Assembly (NCBI GenBank): GCA_017501565.1
Contig: JAFVWP010000135.1
Coordinates: 1 to 37,479, forward strand
Length of the DNA: 37,479 nt
Reading direction: 5' to 3'
Source: Elusimicrobiaceae bacterium
GTDB taxonomy: Bacteria > Elusimicrobiota > Elusimicrobia > Elusimicrobiales > Elusimicrobiaceae
The position numbers were made by a program, and so were the translations under genes. The notes beneath the pieces are model-generated. The model was not told where the DNA came from, searched no databases, and was given only the letters and a program-made list of their open reading frames with translations. Position 1 is the stretch's first letter; every line of letters starts with the position of its first letter. This document shows positions 16,438 through 24,104 of this stretch, piece after piece.

Positions 16438-18699
16438 ATGGCTGAAATTGAAACCCAAAAAACGGAAGCCAAAATTATTGCGCTTAGCAGCCCCAAAGAA
16501 GGTGCTGGCAAAACGACCCTGACCTTAAACTTGGCCTTGGGTTGGGCCGGTATTCAAAAACGACCGGTGCTGATTGTGCCCTTGGATCCGTTGGCCCGCC
16601 AAGAACACAGCTTTTATTTGGATATTAAAAAACCTGTTAGCGTGGCAGATATTTTGCGCACGTTGGGCAATACCAATATCGCTGTGGTAGGGGGGCTGTT
16701 GCGCGGAAAAATATCCATGTCCCAATGGGGGGTGGGTGTTTTGCCGTTAGGGAATACCCGCGCGCAAGTGGCTTCTATCAGCCCTAAAATTTTAATTCCC
16801 ATTCTGTCCCGTCTTTCCCAAACTTTTGATATTTTCTTAGATGTGGACTCCAGCTTTCCGATGCAAGCCTTTGCCTTTGACTTGGCAGACAAAGTGTTTT
16901 GGGTTTCCAATGCTACCCGCACTCATTTGAACTCTACGGTTCAGTTGTTCAATGATTATAAAGAGCAACGCTACCCGATGGACCGCGTGAGCGTTATTTG
17001 TAACCAATACGATATGCCCGGCTCCATTCCTTACGAAGAAGTGGAGAAATTTTACAGCTCCTTAGGCCGCGATATAGACGTTTTCTTGCCTTGGGACGAA
17101 AGCATTATGGCCACTTCTAACCGCAAAGAAGTGGAGATTATTACCAATCCCCAATCCGAGTGGATTAAAGGGTTGCGTTTGGTATTGGCCAAAATCCGCG
17201 ATTTAACTCCGGCAGCTAAAGATTGGACGGCTTCCGTGAGCGATGAAGAATTTACACAAGCGGCCAAAGAAATTTGGAACCCGATTGTGGGTGCTTCCGG
17301 CGGCGGGCCCGGTGAAGAAAGCCATTTAGCCGTTGTGGAAGAAGAAGGCGAAGCCGGAAAAACGAAACTTTCTTTCTGGGACGATTTAAAACAAAAAGTA
17401 CATAAAGACGTGGTGCGCACCTTGGAAATTGAGCGTATCGTGATTAGCGATGAAAGCTCCGCCAGCGCGCAAACCCGCAAACGTGTGGCCGCTATCGTGG
17501 ACGATATTTTGCAAAAACAACCCAATTTGCAATTCTCCCGCGACCAAAGAACGCGTTTCGCTTCGGAATTATTAGACGAAATTTTAGGTTTGGGGCCTTT
17601 GGAAACATTGATGAGAGACCCCAGCGTTACAGAAATTATGGTCAATGCCTTTGACCGCATCTTTATTGAGCAAAAAGGTAAATTGACCCTGACCAAATAT
17701 AAATTTAGAAATAATGAACAGGTAGTACAGGTGATTAAACGTATCGTTTCTCCGTTGGGCCGTCGTATTGACGAATCTGTGCCCTTGGTGGACGCTCGTT
17801 TGAAAGACGGCTCTCGTGTAAACGCCATTATTGCGCCGTTAGCCGTTTCCGGCCCGACGCTTACCATTCGTCGTTTCTCTCAAAAGCCGTTTGGCCCGGC
17901 GGATTATTTCCGCTTTGGTACTATCAGCCCGGAATGTATGGAGTTTTTGGAAAAGTGCGTCCGCATTCGTAAAAATATTATTGTTTGCGGCGGTACCGGT
18001 ACCGGTAAAACCACCTTTTTAAACGCGCTTTCCAGCTATATTTCCAATAATGAACGTATTATCACGGTGGAAGATACGGCGGAATTGCGGTTGCAACAGC
18101 CGCACTGGGTTTCCTTGGAAAGCCGTCCCCCCAACGTGGAAGGAAAAGGGGAAATAACCATTCAAGATTTGGTAAAAAACTGCTTGCGTATGCGTCCGGA
18201 CCGCATTGTAGTAGGGGAATGCCGCGGCGGCGAAGCATTAGACATGTTGCAAGCGATGAATACCGGCCACGAAGGGTCCTTGACCACTATCCACGCCAAT
18301 ACGCCACGTGATGGTCTGTCCCGCTTGGAAGCGATGTGTATGCAAGCCAGCGCGGAATTGCCGGTGTTTGCTATCCGCGAAATGATTTCTTCGGCGGTGA
18401 ATATGATTGTGCAATTATCCCGTTTTTCCGATGGTTCCAGAAAGGTGACCTATATTACCGAAATGCACGGACAAAAGGATAATAAAATCCAATCTACGGA
18501 CTTGTTCCGCTACGTGCAGACCGGGGTAGATGAAAACGGAAAAGTACAAGGTATTTTTGCGCCGACGGGCAATTTGCCTACTTTCTTTAATGATTTTAAA
18601 GCCAAAGGCGTTCCCGTGCCGGAAGATGTATTTACCAAAGGGGCTGTAAAGTTAGATGAAAACGGAGAGCCCATTTTGGACGGATTTACGGGAGCATAA
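16438..18699 (+). CDS. TadZ/CpaE-TadA/CpaF fusion ATPase
   Basis: The 753-residue product joins two Tad ATPases. Residues about 10-255 are a MinD/ParA-like TadZ (CpaE) domain with a deviant Walker A, PKEGAGKTT (Lys20 and Lys25), and a VDSS segment in place of Walker B. Residues about 290-745 are a CpaF/TadA secretion ATPase with Walker A GGTGTGKT at 518-525, TVEDTAEL (Asp box), RMRPDRIVVGECRGGE (Walker B) and TGHEGSLTTIHANT (His box). TadZ positions the apparatus at the membrane and TadA hydrolyses ATP for pilus assembly; usually they are separate genes. All motifs needed for ATP hydrolysis in the TadA half are present. The reading frame is uninterrupted across the junction, around residues 265-330. 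TadB and TadC follow. Confidence 0.92.
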   Translation: MAEIETQKTEAKIIALSSPKEGAGKTTLTLNLALGWAGIQKRPVLIVPLDPLARQEHSFYLDIKKPVSVADILRTLGNTNIAVVGGLLRGKISMSQWGVGVLPLGNTRAQVASISPKILIPILSRLSQTFDIFLDVDSSFPMQAFAFDLADKVFWVSNATRTHLNSTVQLFNDYKEQRYPMDRVSVICNQYDMPGSIPYEEVEKFYSSLGRDIDVFLPWDESIMATSNRKEVEIITNPQSEWIKGLRLVLAKIRDLTPAAKDWTASVSDEEFTQAAKEIWNPIVGASGGGPGEESHLAVVEEEGEAGKTKLSFWDDLKQKVHKDVVRTLEIERIVISDESSASAQTRKRVAAIVDDILQKQPNLQFSRDQRTRFASELLDEILGLGPLETLMRDPSVTEIMVNAFDRIFIEQKGKLTLTKYKFRNNEQVVQVIKRIVSPLGRRIDESVPLVDARLKDGSRVNAIIAPLAVSGPTLTIRRFSQKPFGPADYFRFGTISPECMEFLEKCVRIRKNIIVCGGTGTGKTTFLNALSSYISNNERIITVEDTAELRLQQPHWVSLESRPPNVEGKGEITIQDLVKNCLRMRPDRIVVGECRGGEALDMLQAMNTGHEGSLTTIHANTPRDGLSRLEAMCMQASAELPVFAIREMISSAVNMIVQLSRFSDGSRKVTYITEMHGQKDNKIQSTDLFRYVQTGVDENGKVQGIFAPTGNLPTFFNDFKAKGVPVPEDVFTKGAVKLDENGEPILDGFTGA

Positions 18700-18722
18700 G
18701 CGTTGTGTTTTAAGGAATGGAT

Positions 18723-20351
18723 ATGAAAAAAACATCATTTTTGATTATGGCTTTTATTTTCTTGTTGGGTCTGATGGCTCCGCAAGCTGTTTTTGCGCGC
18801 GCATTGAACCGCCAAGATAAAGAAAAAATAGAATGCGCCAAATTTAAAATGTATGTTTTATCCAGCTTTTTTGATGTGAACCAATCATGGGAAGATAAAT
18901 CAAAATTCGTTTATCCCCGCCAATGCGGCCCTGCGTTAGAAAATAAAAAAATTAAGGTGCCGGAGTGGCTTCCCAAAGAATTGGAAGAAATGAATAATCT
19001 TAAAGTGGTTTATATTCCCAAAGAAGGCACTTTAAGCGAAGCAACCTTGTGGTACCGCACTTTTGCCAACGTGTATGCCTACTTAGACCGCGCCAATAAC
19101 GCCTTGGACCCGGACCAACCGGTGGTTATGCAGCAGCTTTCCCGCAACTACGTCGGCAACCGCATTGCCTTGGTTTCCAATTTGGACCGCTTGAATAAAG
19201 AATTGGTCCGCGGTACGGAACATTATAATATGAAAGACAGCATGCAAGGCCGTGCGCGTGCGATGTTGGCTACTTTGGAAGTTATCAACCAGGAATTTTT
19301 CAGCACGGTGGAATCTTTTGCCAGCCCGGTGAAGCAAAGAGAAGACAAATATCGCAAATCCGTTATGGCGGTGGTTACATTGTCTAACCAGCTGTGGAAT
19401 GAGTTCCGCGCTGCTCCTTTGCCCAACAAAATGCCCTCTGCCGATAAATATAAAACAACGGAAGGGGAAAGATTGTTCAGTACTCTTTTATTGATGTTGG
19501 GCGCAGGCTTAATCGGTGCGGCTGTATATTTATTTTTGGATCAAAAGAGAGAAGAAGCCTTAGATGCGTGGAACCGCTACCGCGAAAAAAGCGTGGCTTG
19601 GGCCGACGATTTTAACCGCCAATTTTTAACCATTGACGTAAAATACATTGTATTTGGTACTTTGGCGGCCTTTGGGTTGTTTGGGTTGTTTATGGGCTTT
19701 AGTGCCGGCGGATTTACAGGAATATTCCTGTTCATTCTCTTTTTGGCTTTTGGGATTGTCGTTTCTGTGCGTATGCCAAAAGTGGTATTGGAACACTTGA
19801 AAAAGAGCCGCGGCCGCAAAATTAATGCCCAGCTGATGGACTCTTTGATTTTGCTTTCTAACTCCTTGCGCTCCGGTATGGATATTGTGCAAGGTTTTGA
19901 ATTGGTCGCGCACGATTTGCAACCGCCTATTTCGGACGAGTTTGGCTTGGTGGTTAAAAACTATCGCTTGGGTACCCCTTTTGAAAAAGCCTTGGAAGGC
20001 TTGGACGAGCGTGTGGACAGCCGTATGCTTTCTTATACCATCAAGGCTATTGTGATTCAACGTCAGGTGGGGGGTAATTTGACGGTTATTTTCTCCCGCT
20101 TGGTGGAAAATATCCGCGAAGAAAGTAAATTGGAAGAAAAATTAGACGCCATGACCGCCCAACAGAAAATTCAAGCCCGCGTGGTGGGGATTATGCCGAT
20201 TATTATGTTAGGCGTTATGTTTATGTTCCGTCCGGACGAAATGTTGTCTTTCTATTGTTCTCTTTTGGGTATAATCGTACTTTTCTGCTGTGCGATATGG
20301 GTAGGTATCGGTATGATGCTCATTCAAAAGATGGGCGAGGTAAAGGTGTAA
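18723..20351 (+). CDS. tadB: TadB-like pilus platform protein with an exported N-terminal domain
   Basis: The product of about 542 residues begins with a signal peptide (LIMAFIFLLGLMAPQAVFA), followed by a mostly alpha-helical exported region at about 25-245 containing two Cys. TM segments follow at about 248-268 and 305-350, then a T2SSF/TadB domain at about 365-500 with MDSLILLSNSLRSGMDIVQGFE and QRQVGGNLTVIFSRL, and closing TM segments. Typical TadB proteins are near 300 residues and lack the exported part. I chose ATG 18723 over 18717 because AAGGA at 18712-18716 is correctly spaced for it and it starts the signal peptide. The N-terminal region matches no family I recognise. TadB and TadC form the inner-membrane platform of the pilus. 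Confidence 0.87.
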   Translation: MKKTSFLIMAFIFLLGLMAPQAVFARALNRQDKEKIECAKFKMYVLSSFFDVNQSWEDKSKFVYPRQCGPALENKKIKVPEWLPKELEEMNNLKVVYIPKEGTLSEATLWYRTFANVYAYLDRANNALDPDQPVVMQQLSRNYVGNRIALVSNLDRLNKELVRGTEHYNMKDSMQGRARAMLATLEVINQEFFSTVESFASPVKQREDKYRKSVMAVVTLSNQLWNEFRAAPLPNKMPSADKYKTTEGERLFSTLLLMLGAGLIGAAVYLFLDQKREEALDAWNRYREKSVAWADDFNRQFLTIDVKYIVFGTLAAFGLFGLFMGFSAGGFTGIFLFILFLAFGIVVSVRMPKVVLEHLKKSRGRKINAQLMDSLILLSNSLRSGMDIVQGFELVAHDLQPPISDEFGLVVKNYRLGTPFEKALEGLDERVDSRMLSYTIKAIVIQRQVGGNLTVIFSRLVENIREESKLEEKLDAMTAQQKIQARVVGIMPIIMLGVMFMFRPDEMLSFYCSLLGIIVLFCCAIWVGIGMMLIQKMGEVKV

Positions 20352-20354
20352 TTT

Positions 20355-21245
20355 ATGAACCAAATGATAGGCGAACTTGTATTGGCTTTTTGCTTGTTTA
20401 TCGGCGGCATCAGTGTCTTTGTGGCAGTGCTTCATTTGTTTATGCCTAAAAAAGACGAAAACCGCATTGTGGACGTAGCGGCCCAACGTTTCAAGTCTTC
20501 TTCCAGCTTTGCCCGCTTACAACCGGAAACCAAATGGGTGGACCGCTTGGCCGTTTTCTGCTTAAATACGTTTAATTTAGAAAAACCTTTAGAATCTATG
20601 CACATGCAGTTGGGTAGCCCGCAAGAGCCCCAACCGGTGGATATTCTGTATTATAAAGTTATTTTTGCTTTGGTAATCCCGGCCGGCTTGATGTTGATTA
20701 CCCAATCTGTCTTTTGGATTATTACCTTGCCTTTCGGTTTTATTTTGCCGGACCTTGTATTTAAGAGCCGTATTCAAAAAAGACAAGGTGAAATTATGGG
20801 CAATTTCTCCGCAACGGTGGACTTGGCCGCGTTGATTATTGAGTCCGGGTTGGACTATTTAACGGCTTTTGAAAGAATTATCAGCATTGCCAAGCATAAA
20901 ACGATTTTGGAAGAAGAATTAGAAAAAATGCTCAATGAAATCAAATTGGGTTATTCCCGCCGCGAGGCGTTGGAACGCTTTGCCAATCGCACCGGAGTAC
21001 AAGAAGTGCGCTCTTTGGTGGGGTTGATTATCCAATCTGATGAATTGGGTACAAGTTTGGTGGACTTGTTGCGCAATTTCTCTACCGATTTGCGCAGCCG
21101 CCGTATGAGCAAGGCCGAAAAGCTGGCCGCACAGGCATCTACCAAAATGTTGTTTCCTTTGTTTATATTTATTTTCCCGACAATTTTCATTCTCATATTG
21201 TCGCCGATGATCAAAGGGCTGCTTTCGCAGGGGCTCAGTTTTTAG
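20355..21245 (+). CDS. tadC: TadC-like pilus platform protein
   Basis: The 296-residue product has TM segments at about 5-28, 97-135 and 270-292 and a T2SSF domain between about 145 and 265 with GNFSATVDLAALIIESGLDYLTAFERI and VGLIIQSDELGTSLVDLLRNFS. This is the TadC pattern and length. It pairs with TadB in the inner-membrane assembly platform that couples the TadA ATPase to the growing pilus. The gene begins 3 nt after tadB, implying translational coupling. All expected features are present. Confidence 0.92.
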   Translation: MNQMIGELVLAFCLFIGGISVFVAVLHLFMPKKDENRIVDVAAQRFKSSSSFARLQPETKWVDRLAVFCLNTFNLEKPLESMHMQLGSPQEPQPVDILYYKVIFALVIPAGLMLITQSVFWIITLPFGFILPDLVFKSRIQKRQGEIMGNFSATVDLAALIIESGLDYLTAFERIISIAKHKTILEEELEKMLNEIKLGYSRREALERFANRTGVQEVRSLVGLIIQSDELGTSLVDLLRNFSTDLRSRRMSKAEKLAAQASTKMLFPLFIFIFPTIFILILSPMIKGLLSQGLSF

Positions 21246-21260
21246 AGAGGATTATACTAT

Positions 21261-22001
21261 ATGAAAAAATATCTTTTGAGTATACTTGTTTTATCGGTGG
21301 TTTCCGCCGCTACCGCTGCGCCGTTGCGCCAGCCCAACCCCATTCGCCAACACGGCAAAGAAGCGGGCATGATGTTGGATTTAAACAAAGTTTCTTTGGG
21401 TACCTTAAACGATGTGGAAGAAAAGAAACAATATCTTTCCACCGTTCAATTGGAAAAACAACGTATTCAAAACTATATGTTGCGCCAAGTGTATGAGAAT
21501 GCCTATACGCTGTATCGCCGGGGGGATTTTCAACGCGCCCAAGAAATGGCCCAAACCATTTTAAGCATTGACCCGAACTTTACCAAAGCTTCCACGTTGG
21601 CCCAACAGGCCGCCCATATGGGAGCCTATGGCACCATCTCCGAAGATGAAGTGATTGAAGCCAAATTCCAAGAAGCCAATCGTATGTATGATTCGGGCCG
21701 CTTGGTGGAAGCACAAGATAAATTGGACGAAATTTTAACCATTCAGCCGCACAACTCCAAGGCAATGGCTTGGCAAAACCGCATCAACCGCGAGATTGCC
21801 CAAGAATATGCCCGCCGCGGTGATGTGGCCTATGATAAGGTAAATTATCAGGAAGCCTTAGACAATTGGTACAATGCGCTGTTGATTCGCAAAGATGATC
21901 CGTCTTTGGTCAACAAAATTGCCCAAACGGAAAATTTGTTGCGCAAACAACAGGGTAAAAGACGCTATGGAAGAAGCTATGGCCTACTACAACCAAGGTA
22001 A
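21261..22001 (+). CDS. TadD-like TPR protein, 5' fragment (frameshifted)
   Basis: This frame codes for a signal peptide (YLLSILVLSVVSAATA) and then tetratricopeptide-like repeats (YENAYTLYRRGDFQRAQEMAQTIL, ANRMYDSGRLVEAQDKLDEIL, GDVAYDKVNYQEALDNWYNAL). The TPR pattern continues without a break in the next frame from about 21955, while the last 14 residues here (ending LLQPR) look non-native. Removing one A from the AAAA run near 21954-21957 joins the halves into one TPR protein of about 462 residues. TadD-type TPR proteins assist pilus assembly, and the place after tadC supports that role. Whether the indel is real or a sequence error cannot be decided here. Confidence 0.75.
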   Translation: MKKYLLSILVLSVVSAATAAPLRQPNPIRQHGKEAGMMLDLNKVSLGTLNDVEEKKQYLSTVQLEKQRIQNYMLRQVYENAYTLYRRGDFQRAQEMAQTILSIDPNFTKASTLAQQAAHMGAYGTISEDEVIEAKFQEANRMYDSGRLVEAQDKLDEILTIQPHNSKAMAWQNRINREIAQEYARRGDVAYDKVNYQEALDNWYNALLIRKDDPSLVNKIAQTENLLRKQQGKRRYGRSYGLLQPR

Positions 22002-22650
22002 ATTTGTAGAATCTTATGCGGTTTTTGAACGGATTACCAAAATCCAACCGGGCGACCAACGCGTACAAAAGTATATGTATCAGCTCAAAGGGGAAATAGC
22101 CGACGGCTATTATACGGCCGGAAACAAGTCCTTTAAACAAGAAAAATACGATACGGCTATCAGCTATTGGACCAATGCCAAAAAATGGGGCGCTGACGGC
22201 CCTACCATTGACCGCTTGATTAAAAATGCGCGCAATGCCAAAGAAAATGCCATTAAGCGCAAACAAGAAGCCGCCCGTAAAGCTGCCGAAGATGCCAGAC
22301 GCAAAGCGGAAGAAGCCGCCGCAGCGGAAGAAAAAGCTTTAGAAGAAAAAGAAGAAATGGAAACCATTATGGTAGAGAACGGCCCGGCTACATTGACTCC
22401 TGTCGCCGGAGAAACCTTAGGCCCCGATGCCAATAATACAACGTTGGGTATCGGTGAGGCTGCGGGGCGTGTTTCCAAAGAAGCAAGCGAAGCTTCTCAT
22501 CAAAAATACATTGAAGGCTTGGACGCCTACCATCAAAACGATTATCAGCGCGCCCGCGATGCTTGGATTGTGGCCAAGCAGTTAGACCCCGGCAACAACG
22601 ATGCGGCCGCCGGTTTGAAAAAGGTGGAGGAACTGACCGGGCTCCGGTAA
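21967..22650 (+). CDS. TadD-like TPR protein, 3' fragment (frameshifted)
   Basis: This is the continuation of the TPR protein that begins at 21261, in another frame. It has TPR-like helices (AMAYYNQGKFVESYAVFERITKIQP, GNKSFKQEKYDTAISYWTNAKK), a highly charged Ala/Glu/Lys coiled coil at about 22220-22360, a polar linker, and a final TPR (YIEGLDAYHQNDYQRARDAWIVAKQLDP). The frame is open upstream to an ATG at 21895, but the residues before about 21955 do not fit the repeat. ATG 21967 is the first plausible internal start, yet it lacks a well-spaced ribosome-binding site, so independent translation is doubtful. The segment ends 13 nt before the HAMP-sensor gene. Confidence 0.7.
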   Translation: MEEAMAYYNQGKFVESYAVFERITKIQPGDQRVQKYMYQLKGEIADGYYTAGNKSFKQEKYDTAISYWTNAKKWGADGPTIDRLIKNARNAKENAIKRKQEAARKAAEDARRKAEEAAAAEEKALEEKEEMETIMVENGPATLTPVAGETLGPDANNTTLGIGEAAGRVSKEASEASHQKYIEGLDAYHQNDYQRARDAWIVAKQLDPGNNDAAAGLKKVEELTGLR

Positions 22651-22663
22651 GTGAAGGTGGATT

Positions 22664-23287
22664 ATGAAACTGACTTCTAGGTGGATTGTATGGTTTGTGT
22701 TGGTGGCGATGTACGCAGCTGTCATCGGCGGATTGTTCTATTACAACATGTTCCGTTTTGTGTTTGACCAAAAGCTGCAAAATGAAATGATAGAGATGGT
22801 GCGTAACAAAGCAAACACCTTGGTTTCTGATTTGGCTTCCAGCCCGCGTTCGCATGCCCAATTTCCTGAAGTGGACATCATGAAGAGCTGGAAACAAAAT
22901 GATGAACGCATCAGAAGTTTGATTTATTGGAACGATAACTTAACCATTCGTTGGCACGAAGACACGCGATTCTTCATGATGTCTCACACCGATTACAACA
23001 ATGAAGTGGTCTTAGATACCAATGCCATTTACTTGGCCCGCAAGAAAGCCATTCCGCAAATGGTTATGTTTGACGACGGCAACTATTATGATATGGCTAT
23101 TCCCCTTAAAGCTCAAGACGTAGTAGCGGGTGTGGTGCAAGTGGTTGTATCGCGCGAAGGGGTCAAATCTTTGATTCGCCAGGCCATGGTGCGTTACGCC
23201 ATCGGTGCTTTCATCATGATTTTATTGATTGGGGTGGTGTTGTACCTGTTCTTGTTGTTAAAAGTCATTCGCCCTTGGAAACCCTGA
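22664..23287 (+). CDS. Membrane sensor with HAMP domain, 5' fragment (frameshifted)
   Basis: The fragment has a TM segment at about 8-29, an extracytoplasmic sensor region at about 30-175 and a second TM at about 180-202 ending in VIRP, the usual entry into a HAMP domain. The frame then reads WKP and stops, whereas the other frame continues as ETLRDSVDAVSLNHLELNYDSRSDEIGEV, a clear HAMP. Adding one T to the TT at about 23274 restores VIRPLETL. The complete protein would have about 370 residues. It lies between the TPR gene and a small membrane protein gene, within the Tad operon. Confidence 0.75.
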   Translation: MKLTSRWIVWFVLVAMYAAVIGGLFYYNMFRFVFDQKLQNEMIEMVRNKANTLVSDLASSPRSHAQFPEVDIMKSWKQNDERIRSLIYWNDNLTIRWHEDTRFFMMSHTDYNNEVVLDTNAIYLARKKAIPQMVMFDDGNYYDMAIPLKAQDVVAGVVQVVVSREGVKSLIRQAMVRYAIGAFIMILLIGVVLYLFLLLKVIRPWKP

Positions 23288-23775
23288 GAGACAGCGTAGA
23301 TGCCGTATCTTTAAATCATCTGGAGTTGAACTACGATTCGCGCTCTGATGAAATTGGCGAAGTGGCCACGTCCGTCTCTGCCCTGTTGGCCAAAATCAAA
23401 GAAGAAATCAAAGGCATGGAAAATGTAGAGATTATGTCTTTGGAAAAAGAACAAAAATGGTGGAAAACTATTTTGGCCGTAACGGTGCCGCGCGGTTCGC
23501 GTGCATTGGTAATTGATGAAAACAACAATATTCTCTACACCAATTTTGAGTTAAATATCAGTAAAAAAGGCCCGGTCCATTTGTTGGATATTTTTGACGG
23601 CCGCCAACAAAGCATTATTCAAGTAGTGGGCGAAGCGTTGGAAAACCCGACAAAAGTATTGCGGGGTAATGTAGTAAACAAAAACGTCAATTGTGTTGTA
23701 AAAGCAGTGCAATTGCCCGATGATGCCGGTAAAAACAGAGCAATACTTGTCTTAGAGCCGGAAAAAACTTTATAA
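23275..23775 (+). CDS. Membrane sensor with HAMP domain, 3' fragment (frameshifted)
   Basis: This frame carries the HAMP domain (ETLRDSVDAVSL to DEIGEVATSVSALLAKIKEEI), a short helix and a C-terminal PAS-like domain (ALVIDENNNILYTN, then DIFDGRQQSIIQVVGEAL and RAILVLEP). No histidine kinase, GGDEF or methyl-accepting domain follows, so the reconstructed receptor has no output domain of its own. It may signal through a partner such as the kinases at 25126 or 27014 (inference). The ATG at 23275 has no clear ribosome-binding site and falls inside the HAMP domain, so it is likely a chance start after the indel. Confidence 0.7.
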   Translation: METLRDSVDAVSLNHLELNYDSRSDEIGEVATSVSALLAKIKEEIKGMENVEIMSLEKEQKWWKTILAVTVPRGSRALVIDENNNILYTNFELNISKKGPVHLLDIFDGRQQSIIQVVGEALENPTKVLRGNVVNKNVNCVVKAVQLPDDAGKNRAILVLEPEKTL

Positions 23776-23782
23776 TGAATAA

Positions 23783-23801
23783 AAGGGTGTTCCCTTAGGA
23801 G
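23783..23801 (+). other. Small hairpin adjoining a ribosome-binding site
   Basis: AAGGG at 23783-23787 pairs with CCCTT at 23792-23796 around a 4-nt loop. The arm abuts the AGGAG ribosome-binding site (23797-23801) of the next gene. Only 5 bp long and without a T-run, so it is not a terminator; an effect on translation start is possible but unproven. Confidence 0.25.
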
Positions 23802-23807
23802 CGTTAT

Positions 23808-24080
23808 ATGAAAGTAGAAATCAAAAAAATTGGTATTATGGATGTAATTTTTTCCGTATTCCCGGTGGCCGTTTTTGTCATTATGTTGTTGAGCGGTATT
23901 TTGGGAATGTTCAGCCCGGACATTGCTTTTAATCTTTCGTTTTTAATGAATATGATTATGTCCGCCATTTTGAACACTTTGTTGTTCTTGGTGTATACGG
24001 CGGCTTTCTTGTTTGTTTATAACGTTTTGAGCGGCATCGGTATTCGCGGTGTGCGCGTAGAATTGGAAGACAAAGAGTAG
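23808..24080 (+). CDS. Small two-TM membrane protein
   Basis: The 90-residue product starts with a short polar strand (MKVEIKKIGIMDV) and has two hydrophobic segments at about 12-38 and 46-72, then a soluble tail GIRGVRVELEDKE. The layout, with YNVLSGI-x-GVRVEL after the second TM, is reminiscent of the DUF3566 family of small actinobacterial membrane proteins, but the similarity is only in pattern. No function is assigned. It has a good AGGAG site and sits between the HAMP sensor and the thioredoxin-fold gene, so it is probably co-transcribed with the Tad operon. Confidence 0.7.
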   Translation: MKVEIKKIGIMDVIFSVFPVAVFVIMLLSGILGMFSPDIAFNLSFLMNMIMSAILNTLLFLVYTAAFLFVYNVLSGIGIRGVRVELEDKE

Positions 24081-24104
24081 TTTGTTAAAGGAGAGATATA
24101 CCTA

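Noticed and set aside
17052-17867. 271-residue open frame on the - strand within the TadZ-TadA gene
   Set aside because: It lies wholly inside a gene with confirmed ATPase motifs and shows no ribosome-binding site or domain of its own.
23268-23290. Programmed -1 frameshift in the HAMP-sensor gene
   Set aside because: No X-XXY-YYZ slippery heptamer is present at the junction and no downstream pseudoknot is evident; a simple missing T explains the break better.
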